A DNA stretch of 64,000 nucleotides, taken from assembly GCA_947579665.1 (NCBI GenBank), contig OX388346.1, positions 94,862,615 through 94,926,614 on the forward strand, given 5' to 3'. This document shows positions 9,768-19,695 of this stretch, in pieces; position 1 is the stretch's first letter; every line of letters begins with the position of its first letter. A model generated the notes under the pieces. The model was not told where the DNA came from. It made no database searches and worked only from the letters and a program-made list of their open reading frames with translations. This stretch comes from Sympetrum striolatum (lineage: Eukaryota; Arthropoda; Insecta; Odonata; Libellulidae). Position numbers and translations under genes: made by a program.

Positions 9768-12279
9768 CAGTAAAACCTCTTTAATTCGAAACTGATGGGA
9801 CCAAAATTTTGGCACTTCCATAAATAGAGGTTCACATTAAAGAGGTTTTCACAAACTAACATTTTTAAATGGATATTTGAATAAATTTGGCAAAAGAAAT
9901 AAATCCACTGCACAGCAACAGCACTTAACAACACTCTTCAATAAAAAAAAAATAAGTTCTCTGAGTAAATACATAAATTTGCTAAAAATTCAAGAAAATA
10001 ATTAGCTAAAAATACTAACTATTCCATATTATTATAATGTAAAAATACTAAGTATTTCAAATTAACTATAATGCAGAGAAACACCAGTATGAAGGGCTTC
10101 ATTGGTTCGGATACTGTGAAGTTGTGATAACAGCAAATGTGTTTAACTCACGATATAGTAATCATTCCAATGCATTAATATGCGAACATTATAATTATAA
10201 ATATATTTTCATTATGTAAAATTATATTAACCTAGCCGAAAGGGTTATGGAAATAGTCCTACAAATTTTAGAAAACATTCAGATTATTTCACATATTTAA
10301 TTTTCTACATTTTTTTAAAGTAGGTAGAGATATCTCTCTTTCATTTTTGAACTGTATTCAGCTCCAACAGCTTGTTCTACTTTATGAAGGAGGCTTAAAT
10401 TTTCTGTGCTTTTTATGCTATTTAGAAAAAAAACCTCTAAAGTTCTTAATGCCTCTTGAACTTCCTTTTTATTGGGAATTGGTATATCACATGCATTCTC
10501 ATCTTCACTTTTTTCTTCCTCACTATCTGTACCCTCAACATTTTCACTACACTCACTTTTGGATTCACATGTGACCAGGTCATCATCATCAGCACATAGT
10601 CAGTAAATGATACAGGAATATCAATTTCTTGTGTAAGGGAAGACCATTCCCTAGGTTCACCTGAAATGGTCTTATGTACATCAGCAGATTCCAACTCTTC
10701 CTCAAAAAATCCAGCTTTGTTAAAACATTTTGCAATACTTAGGCTTTCCACTCCATTCCAGGCATTCTATGCATTGCCTGTAGTAAATTCCACTTCTTTT
10801 TACCCAAATCAGCTGCATTTTCGATGTTTTGAAGAAGATATCGAACCAGCTGAGCCCTGTAAGCCCTCTTCGCTATTGAAATCACTCCTCGGTCCAGGGG
10901 CTGCAGCTTACTAGTGCAGTTAGGGGGGGGAAAAATAATCTTAACATTCTTAAATCTATTTCTAGTTTATGAGCTGAACAACAATCTAGAAATGAAATTA
11001 TCTTCCTACTTTGGGCCCCCATTTTTGCATCAATCATAGTAACCCACTCGAAAAATAAAGATGTTGTCATCCAGGAGTTCTCGGAGCATTTGCAAAGGCA
11101 ACTTCTTAGCACCTTTGAAGCACCTAGGTGTCATAAATTTTCCAATCACAAGTGGTTCAAATTTTTCACTGCCATCGGCATTGCAGCAAAAAAGAACTGT
11201 GAATCAATCCTTGCTCTTATTTCCTCCATGGCACGATTCCCCTTTAGTAGCCAAAGTCCTATCAGGGAGTAGATTATAAAAGAAGCCTGATTCGTCAGCA
11301 TTAAATATATCCTTTTTTTTGTAACCCTTAACTAGTTCAGCCAAGTTCTTCTTCCACCCCTCTTGGACATCTAGTGGCACTGATGCCTCACTTCCACATA
11401 TTTTCAAAGAGCTTGGGTTCCACCTCTTTTTAAACTTTTCTAGCCATCCATTTGAAGCCTGAAAATCCTCCAACCCCAGCTTTAGTGCTTTCTCTCGAGC
11501 TTTTTCTTGGAGGATAGGTCCAGATACAGGAATATTTGTCCTCCTGGCTTTCATAAGCCAATCGTATATCAATTTATCATGGTCTTCATTTTTAGCTGAA
11601 CGAAACCTTTTCCTATTGGGCCCAACTTGTGCCAAGGACTCTACATGCTCTCTTTTTTTCAAAATGTACGTTAAAGTTGATGGTGGGACGCTGAAACTTT
11701 TGGCTATTTCATTTTTCTTTCTTCCACTATCGATGGCTTTAAAAATTTGCAGCTTCTGCTCAGTTGTTATCTCCTTCCTCTTTTTCGACCCATCCATTAT
11801 CAGAAGGATCTGTAAAAATTGAAATAATGGCATTAAAAATATGAAGTAGCCATTCATGGATGAATTATTTATAACAAAGTTAAATCGGCGCAGGTACGAA
11901 AATCCCTGGTTATATGCACACCGGTTTCATTTTTTCACCATAATTTTGTCGTAATTATGTTTTAAAAAGATTTTGATATTTCTGTTGTATTTATGTTGGA
12001 TGTCCATGAGAAGGCATCGCACATTATTAATTCATGCCTTATTTGTGCTTATGGAAATACTTTTAATGTGCAAGTAAATGCAAAACTTACCTCTGCACAG
12101 GTGATGTCAGATGTATTTCCCACTGGTTCTTCACTGCCACTAAAAAATTTCGAATCAAAAGGTACGAAGTACAGAGGTTTTCCCTATGATGATACACTGC
12201 ATGGGGCCGGTACTCAGTCATTATTTCTATATAGAGAGGATTACGAATTAAAGAGGTTCGATAGGTCGAGGTCTTACTG
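9768..12279 (-). mobile_element. Tigger/pogo DNA transposon, 2.5 kb
   Basis: The left end begins CAGTAAAACCTC then TTTAATTCGAA. The right end, read on the minus strand, begins CAGTAAGACCTC and reaches the same TTTAATTCG after an 11-bp insertion. TA follows the right end (12280-12281); the left flank is TG, one change from TA, the usual target. These ends and the minus-strand transposase inside define a single pogo/Tigger element of the Tc1/mariner superfamily. Coding decay shows it is inactive. Confidence 0.85.
10446..11797 (-). pseudogene. Tigger/CENP-B-like transposase, decayed
   Basis: Start chosen at 11797 (MDGSKKRKEITTEQKL), where the pogo family usually begins; the frame is open 20 codons further upstream without homology. 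Order seen: a psq-type helix-turn-helix (about residues 8-55, with IAKSFSVPPSTLTYILKK), a CENP-B-type HTH (about 60-130, with IYDWLMKAR and GWLEKFKKRW), then the start of the DDE domain with FNADESGFFY, giving the first catalytic Asp. Near 11204 the frame breaks; the minus-strand frame FLDCCSAHKLE (about 11004-10968) is the decayed second catalytic block, and an acidic C-terminal part follows to 10446. The third catalytic Asp is not clear. Several frameshifts and stops make it a pseudogene. Family members bind the TIRs and cut at TA sites in the nucleus. Confidence 0.85.
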
Positions 12280-12688
12280 TATTTGATGAGCTTTTATTAA
12301 GCAAAATCCTGTTCATGCTAATTTAATGCTAATAATTGACAACGTTAGTTTTATCTAGTGAATATTCCGTTTCTCTATTATATTATTTTCATGCATATAA
12401 TTTATATTTTTTTACTATTGATGCATTCATTACATTTGAAACTCATCTCACAATTAGTTTCAATTTGTGAGATACTGATATCTATGTCATCATTTGTTCA
12501 TTCTTTTTTGTATCTCTCTATCGATTTTTCTTCTTGTCTTTTATAACCCTTTTATTCTACTTTCATCATCAAATTCAGCTATCTATCTGTAGGCCTCACA
12601 GGTTTTTCACACTCCCCTTCTAGCGAGTGTTTTCCTGCAGTGGAAATTAGGATTTTCAATCCGCACAGTAGTGTTCTTCTTTTGCAAG
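12280..12688. other. No feature seen
   Basis: AT-rich, pyrimidine-rich in part; no supported feature. Confidence 0.4.
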
Positions 12689-13090
12689 CTATTTCCATTC
12701 ATTTCTCATTTCACGTCTCATTCTATGGCCTTCCCCCAGCGCAAAACAAGGGCACGTATGCCCTGTCGGTATCAATCCTCGTTCTGGTAACAGAGCCGCT
12801 GTGTAAATCACCTCCTCCTCAAAATGAATGGCATCTTTTAATGGCCCAAGCAAGTGCCCTTTCTCTGTAGTGAGAAATTCAGTGACGGCATGCTGCTTGT
12901 AACGCACATCACTTGCTCACGCCATTTTGAAACAGTCCTGCAACTACGCTATCTGTCGGAAGAGACAGAAATTTTGCACACAAACTCAGGAAACTTCAAA
13001 CTTTAATGCACATGCAATGTTTTCCATTCCCAGCGTTGTTGTCGGCTGAGAAAAAAATGTGGTGCATTAGTTTCTGGGCAACCCTCGTAT
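12689..13090 (-). mobile_element. Internally deleted mariner element
   Basis: The minus strand begins at 13090 with ATACGAGGGTTGCCCAGAAA, a typical mariner terminal repeat. The transposase ATG is at 12925 but the third codon is a stop; the frame then reads SDVRYKQHAVTEFLTTEK, the normal N-terminus. Directly after, it reads GPLKDAIHFEEEV, which in the family belongs near the C-terminus. The whole middle, with the catalytic Asp residues, is therefore missing. The opposite terminal repeat was not found, so the left end is open. Confidence 0.7.
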
Positions 13091-13159
13091 TTAGAATCGG
13101 CCTTTTAAAATGTTTGATGGTGTAACATGGTGCATTGGCTGAATGTTTGACGAGTTACA

Positions 13160-14140
13160 TGGAGTTTGCCTAGGATCTGGCTGGCCCTGTGCTATCAAAA
13201 TCAAAAATTACTAGCGCTGTACTTGGAAAATGAAGAAATAAAACTTGATTTCCTTGTTCACAAATTCATCCCCATTCTGTGTCAAATAGGGAAGTGCAGA
13301 AGTGCTTCCTGTACAATGCAAAAGGAGTTGGTAACCCGTGCCGACTTGATGCCAAACAATTTCGAAAAATGAAAATTATGCTGACATGGGAAACGCCAGT
13401 TAAGTGGGAAATCAACAAACGGATTAGCATGAATATTTCAGGGCACATTCTTTGTTTAAAAATAATGGACATGTGTCTGACTGTTAACTTAATAGGCTTT
13501 TGTTTCTTAAAAAAATAGCAACTGAATATGGGAGTTGGGCAACCACACCATACATGTGCATTCCTCTATAGATCTTGAGTTAATCAGAAATTATTTTCTT
13601 CCATTTCCTGTAATGATAACTTATATTTTTGCGGTCACATTTCTTTGAGTTGCCTTCCACGCATTCTTTAATTTTATTTAGCATTTATTGTAATATATAT
13701 AACTTCGTGCAGTGGGCTGGAATCGAAAAAAGCTGGCAAAAAATTTAAAAGTGGATTTTGCTTGTGAGAACTTTGACACTTAGCATAGTTAATGCTAAAT
13801 AAATTCTGTATGCAGCCGTTAATGTTAATTACTTTGTTTCCTCCACATTCAAATTATACAGGGGGTTAAAGTTGACCTAATTTTGCGAAAAATGCCGGTC
13901 AAAGATTTTTTCCAAAATTCAAGTTCAAACCGATGCTGAACCCGTTAGGGGAAATCCATCGAATGAGCACATTGCCATTTTATAATCTTCATTTCTCGAA
14001 ATTGTTTGGTATCAATTTGGCACGGGTTACCATTCGCAATGGTATTTATTAGTTAAGTTAGGCTAAATAGAAAAAAATAAGAGGGGATGAAGAAATGACT
14101 GATTTTTTTGTGATGCCCTGATGTACACCTATGTATGTAT
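13160..14140. repeat. Dispersed repeat with long inverted arms
   Basis: The block at about 13325-13395 (GGTAACCCGTGCCGACTTGA...) recurs inverted at about 13985-14055, giving arms around a ~600-bp centre. The part at 13325-13600 also recurs inverted at 31390-31645, and 13985-14130 resembles 31600-31765 in the same orientation. The outer edges carry TGTACAYCAGGG-like sequence. No open frame with a domain was found. A non-autonomous DNA element with long terminal inverted repeats is plausible. Confidence 0.55.
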
Positions 14141-14721
14141 AACATCCTCTTTGGCAGTCTCATTCATTCTAGTCTTTTAACCACCTCTGGGCCTTCGTGA
14201 ACCTTATTTTATCAATAAGTTTATTTAATTCATCATTGTAACAAATTCTACACTTGCCATTTTCTATGACAGGTCCGTATTGCTTCCTTAGTATTCTCTC
14301 TTCTTTTAAAGGTTAAGGACTATGGATCTGCACCTTGTGTCACTACTGAACGTGTCAGTGTTTTGTTCATCTATTTTTGCTTTCCTTGATATTAACTTGC
14401 TTTTAAGAAGGTGTAGGTTAGTGCAAAATTTTCTATTCCCTGCTTGTATCTGTTCCATTACAAAGCTGCTAATTTTGTACTTGTTATCGATTAGGTTTCC
14501 TCCAAAGTTGGGTACTCCTTTTTGTCTCTCACCACCAAATCTTGCAGTTATCTCCTTGACTCTGATGTTGACGTAATCATATATTTGGTCTTTCCTTCAT
14601 TCACCCTCTCTGTTTTGCTTCTATATATAATTTTATACATTTACATAAAATTCTTTGGTTCTGGCGATGTCTTGTGGAGATACGTCATGATGCCAAAGAA
14701 CAATTTGTACTTTTTCCACAA
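14141..14721. other. No feature seen
   Basis: Plus-strand open frames at 14322-14767 have no recognisable domain and are AT-rich by-products. Confidence 0.4.
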
Positions 14722-14852
14722 TATTTTATTAAAAACAATAAAAGGAAACAAAACACGACTAGTTTGATTGATCTCCGTTGATGACTTGACGATGGAGATC
14801 AATCTCTGAAACTAGTCGTGTTTTGCTTCCATTTATTGTTTTTTATAAAATA
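14722..14852. repeat. Hairpin MITE, ~55-bp arms
   Basis: Left arm 14722-14775 and right arm 14794-14852 are near-perfect inverted copies, around an 18-bp loop. The arms contain AAACACGACTAGTTT and GATTGATCTCC and run out into TATTTTAT/ATAAAATA. The transcript of either strand would fold into a long stem. No coding content. This is a short foldback element; family unknown. Confidence 0.8.
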
Positions 14853-15683
14853 CTTGGAAAAATTACAAATTGCTGTTCTTCATTTTATCCATACGCCTCT
14901 ATTAATTTCATTTTTGCTTTTTCTATTATTGACTAAATGATCATAATGTACATTCCTCCACTTTTATATTGCATTTATAATGGAGATCATCAATGGATAA
15001 TTTACTGACTCTTCATTGACATAACAAAAATTAAATAAGTAAACCATGAAATTAATAATTCACAAAAAATAAATATTGACCATGTGTACAGTAATAAATC
15101 AAAATCATTATATAAAAACATTATAATGAACTCATAATATCTAATACTAAAACACCACTGACTCTCGTAGTCTTAGTCATATTCTCTCTTCTGAAGATGC
15201 TACACGTAGTAGTGGAACGTACGTCAAGACTTCTTCTCAGTTTTTTGACAGCTTAAGGTGTATTTGTGACTCTTATTATTCATAATATCCAGCATAGTTT
15301 CTTAAAGTTTACAGCTTTAAAACAGTTTCTTAAAAATTCTGCATGATGATTTTCAAGCAGATATTTCTTAATCAACTTGATGATTTTTTCTCTAAAGCAG
15401 AAGTGGTAATATTGTGTAATAAATTATAGAAACATTTTAACCCTAAATACAAGAAACACTGACGGAATAGTTCACAATTAGATTTTGGATTCGACTTGAT
15501 GTAGTTCTTAACAAATATGGTGACATCATAAGCACAGATCTGACTGGACTTAGTTCCATTATGTTTTTACCCTCATCGCATGTAACATTTCAATTTTATG
15601 CAGAGGGGTTCCTGTTATTTTTTGTGGTCTCATGTGTAGGTTTACTGTGCTCTCTCTCCCCTCTTTCCTATTTGGTGTTGCAG
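14853..15683. other. No feature seen
   Basis: AT-rich; the end of the stretch is a polypyrimidine tract described with the next entry. Confidence 0.4.
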
Positions 15684-15707
15684 ATACTCTTCACTCGCTT
15701 TGCATTG
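15684..15707 (+). other. Candidate 24-nt micro-exon
   Basis: A long pyrimidine tract (CTCTCTCTCCCCTCTTTCC) leads to GTGTTGCAG ending at 15683. The next 24 bases are followed by GTGAGT at 15708-15713, a near-ideal donor. Translated in the first frame the 24 bases give ILFTRFAL. The length is a multiple of three. The strand agrees with the candidate exons at 8850 and 24534. No protein match is known to me and chance cannot be excluded. Confidence 0.3.
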
Positions 15708-15713
15708 GTGAGT

Positions 15714-18301
15714 TTTTTGCACCCATGAACTTATTTTTTGTTTTGGTATGGAATGATTAATTTCCTTGGATCTTGGTTTGTATAAATTGTGCTATCAAAT
15801 CGATATTCATGACTTTTTCTCGATTTTTTAATGTAGACGATGGGTGAGGAGTGAATCCTTACTATGGAATTAAGACTGCAATTGCCACAATCTTACATAG
15901 AGACGAGTAGTCTTAAGAATTAAATTCTGAGGACAGAATTTCAATCGCATTGGACGCTGATTGAGCAAAATATTAAACAATTATAATTCCAATCATTGGC
16001 GAGGCCTTCATTATCTCGCAGAGCAAATTTCATTTATTCTCCGGTCTCCTCTTCAGTGGAAAACTTTCCTGCGTCTTTTGGTGATAAAACAATGCATTGG
16101 AATAGATTTTCTAACTCGTGATTACATTTCTGCAACTACTGGACTAGTTATATGGAACTAGAAAAGTAAATTTTCCAGTTTAATGCATGCATTATGGATT
16201 TAATTTTGGTTTATGATTGATAAAACGAATTTGTGTCAATCGAAAGAAAGTAAACATTTGGTTATTTCCACAGACTATTTATTTTTTTCTAAGGTGACTA
16301 GCTGCGTCTAATAATAGACGACTTAAGCCAAGAGTTATCTTGGAAGTTTGGTGGAGATACTTTTTGCCTGAAGATGTCTTTTAAGTAGAAACTAAACTTC
16401 AGAAATCGTATAAACAGTCTACATTGACGAAAATAGCCGCCTTTATAAAAACATATATTATGCGGATATTACTAAGTATTTTACTCCTTAAATATGGCAT
16501 TCTACCGCAAAGTCGAGCATCAGAGTTACATTCATGTAAGTTTAGTTCAATTCTCCGTCTTTAGATTCTCTCTGTTCTATCGAAGTGAATAGGATCTATT
16601 CTTTACGTATTCTGTTCTAAATTCCCTTTCTGACTGCCCATCTCTCTTCATCTATTGTTTTTCGAACAGATCTACTTGTCAGACGTATTTACTTCGTTAA
16701 ATTAAAGCATATATCCTTCCTTATTACTTAATAAATTAAATTCCACAATGTCGTACCCACCTCCATTGATTTTATTCTTTGATTATTTGTTTATTAGATA
16801 GTATACTGGTGATAATTTCGATTCCCAAAGATCTCACCGCTGGTAGTCAGTAGTACTTCATTTTCTGCTTCTTCGGGAGATACATGTACCGTTGCGGCTC
16901 AATTAGCTCAGTGAGAATGGACGAATATAGACCTTACCTAGGGCGGGGGACCATTTCAGACAATTTCCTTGTGAATTATTCTCTAATAAACCTGTTGAAT
17001 ATAAATTTACTGTAATAAGTTCATTAAATGTATAGCAATTGTTTGATTGAAGTAATTAAGCAGAAGCAATAGGTGGGCCAAGTATTGAAAACAGAGAGAT
17101 TGTTATGTAAAGTATTTCAGGGTAGGATGTAAGGGAGAGCTGGATGACGTAAAGAGTGGGAACAGCTGACAAGAAACAAAACATATGATATTGAATTAGG
17201 AATATCGAGGCATATAAACGTACCGAATGGTAGAGCACTTATGTATAGTAATCATAGAAACTTCACTTTGAGATTTTAAGGGAGGCTCCTCATTAAATCA
17301 TAGGAAATTGCTTTCTGTGCAAATTACCGTATTAACTTGAATATTATGCAACCCCAAATTTAACTCGACTCCGAAATTTTCATAAAGATATTTAGAAAAA
17401 AAATAATACTCGTAAAAGAATTCAAAGAAAGAATTTATTTAGGTAATTATGGCTAATAACACAGGTTACATTAATATCGATAAAATTAAGTAATTGAAAC
17501 ATTCAGTCGGACTTTCAGTCGAGTTTCAACCTCTGTAGGAAAATGTCCTTGTTTATATTACATTCCATTGCTTAAACCTTGAATTTAGTGCGAGTCTATT
17601 TTTTACGGAAAATAAACAGTCGATAAATATCGCGCTATATTCGGGCTAATCGATGGGGTGATCAAGGAGAGATTAAGGTACTCTTATGTCCAGATGGAAG
17701 AACCATTTCTTAAAATGTCAGAATTGAATTTCGAAAATTACCAGTGTAGGAAAAACCGTAATGCAAAAGTAACCTAAAGTTGCTGCTCTTGAAGTTTCAG
17801 ATACGGAAGTTGCCTAATTGGAATTGCAAGGGACGTTAATGAAACTAAACGGGGAATTCCAGCCCAATTGCAATAAAAACGAAGCGACAGTTTTTCTTAT
17901 CATTGACCAAATAACTACAAGCATAAAACATTAGAAAATATTAAATTCTGTGATTTTAAAATCATAATCGTGATGAAGAAAATTTAACTCCGTAAACATA
18001 ATATATTTGTAATTTTATTGTGAATTTATCCAGTCGAAACTTCTTCAGCATAAAATATTACTAGTGTTATATTTATGTAAAGATGTATAAAAGTTTTGTA
18101 ATTAATATTCAAATGACCTCTACTTAACAACTACGCTGTTGAAAGTGAAAGGGGAACATAGAGGGTGTAGAATACCTCCAGAGGGTGCAGCAATCAACAG
18201 GGTGACGATATGTAAACATCGGAGAGTTAAGTAAACGGCCTTAATGCTTAGTTACAAGCTACTTGAGACTTAAAGGTCCAACCTCTTTTTGGTTACTTTG
18301 T
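15714..18301. other. Long AT-rich stretch, no supported gene
   Basis: No domain, TIR pair or RNA gene was found. Near 16907 the sequence TTAGCTCAGTGAG looks like a tRNA A box but no B box follows at the right distance. Confidence 0.4.
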
Positions 18302-18896
18302 GGACCAAGGGGGGGTCAAAAATTGTCCACTTTTGTTTTTTTTTCGATAAAATAATAATGAAACGTAGTATCTCTTCAGTAATTGCCTTTGTGGATTTTT
18401 TAAAACTTGTTACATTGATTTTTGTTGCTAAAAACTGTACTACTGCGATAAAAATAATGAAATTTTATTTTTAAAAACTCAACAAACACAAGGATATGAT
18501 AAAGATTCTTCTCAATGGTTTAAAGCTCTCATTTGGAGAATAAGTTTGTAAATCACCGTTATTTATACTTATAAATCAAGAAGAAGGTATAATTAAAAAA
18601 AGTAAATTAAATTATGGAAACTAATTAAAAACTATTTGTCAAAATATATGATTGGTTCAGAAATATGTCGCAGGTTAAGGGAGGGTCATTTTGTGCCTAT
18701 TTTCGCTCTCATTACGTAGCTTAAAAACGTACAAATAGCACCAACATATAGTTATCTTTAACAATGTAACAATAACCTAATATAAATAATAAAATAATAA
18801 CAATATATTTGACAATGTAACGAAGTTATAAGACGATTAAGTTCTTAAAATATTGAAAAAGAAAATGGTAGATATTTTTTAACCCTCCCTTGGTCC
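18302..18896. mobile_element. Candidate TTAA-type MITE
   Basis: GGACCAAGGGGGGGTCAAAA at 18302 is matched on the minus strand at 18896 by GGACCAAGGGAGGGTTAAAA, so the two ends are inverted repeats of about 20 bp. A third related block (TTAAGGGAGGGTCATTTTG) lies inside near 18675. TTAA follows the right end (18898-18901); the left flank is degenerate. The interior is AT-rich and non-coding. This fits a piggyBac-derived MITE but the missing left TTAA weakens the call. Confidence 0.4.
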
Positions 18897-18901
18897 CTTA
18901 A

Positions 18902-19691
18902 GGGTTTAAAACAGTAACAAGATGCCGTAGGTGAATGAAATATTTCCCTGAATTTTTACATTTTGGTTTGGTTAAGTATTACAGCACACAATCGATGTAA
19001 CTGCATGTAACTACAATGCTGCTACAATTAACTAAAATCAAAACTGAGAATGCAAAGAAAATCATTTTTCAATCAAGAATTCTGCACTCGTTTCAAAATG
19101 GACTTCCCCTTTTTCTTGCTTAGGACCCATTTCATCCCTTTCTCTCCCATCCCTTGAATCGTATCAGTTGTGAAGGATTATGTGGGGTTTATAAAATCCG
19201 CCTTAATATTTTGCAGGAAACAAAGTGCTGTCAGAGGGGTCCGGGACTATTCTTTTTTTGTTTTAATTGGGGGTTTTGATGGGGTTGGATCCTCGCAGCA
19301 CATCCATACAACTACTTTGGGTGTTTGTTTTGTTGCCAAGAAACTTTGTGAGAGAATACGCTCTCTAAACATTTTATTTGTTTCCTTTCATCTCTCCAGA
19401 GTGGTGTTACAAAATGTTGCTTCCCTCTTGGTTCGGATAAACTGATTTCTCCACTTGGGGATTATCTAAATGTTTAATTAGATGGGTTAAAATTTGGCTT
19501 GATGGGTGTGGAGGAATATTTTTGTCCAGTGAACGTACAGAGCTGTCCAACTGTATTAACTTCAAAAATTATGGACAATCCTAAGTTCTTTGAACATTAA
19601 ATATTTCACTCGATATTTTTTAAATACGTTATTAATTTTTTTGTGCAAAAATCAAGTTTCTAACTCTTTATATTTATGCCCGTTTATTAAT
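18902..19691. other. No feature seen
   Basis: A plus-strand open frame at 19170-19445 has no recognisable domain. Nothing else is supported. Confidence 0.4.
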
Positions 19692-19695
19692 TTAA

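Noticed and set aside
16905..16975. TTAGCTCAGTGAG, tRNA A-box-like
   Set aside because: No B box at a suitable distance and no cloverleaf.
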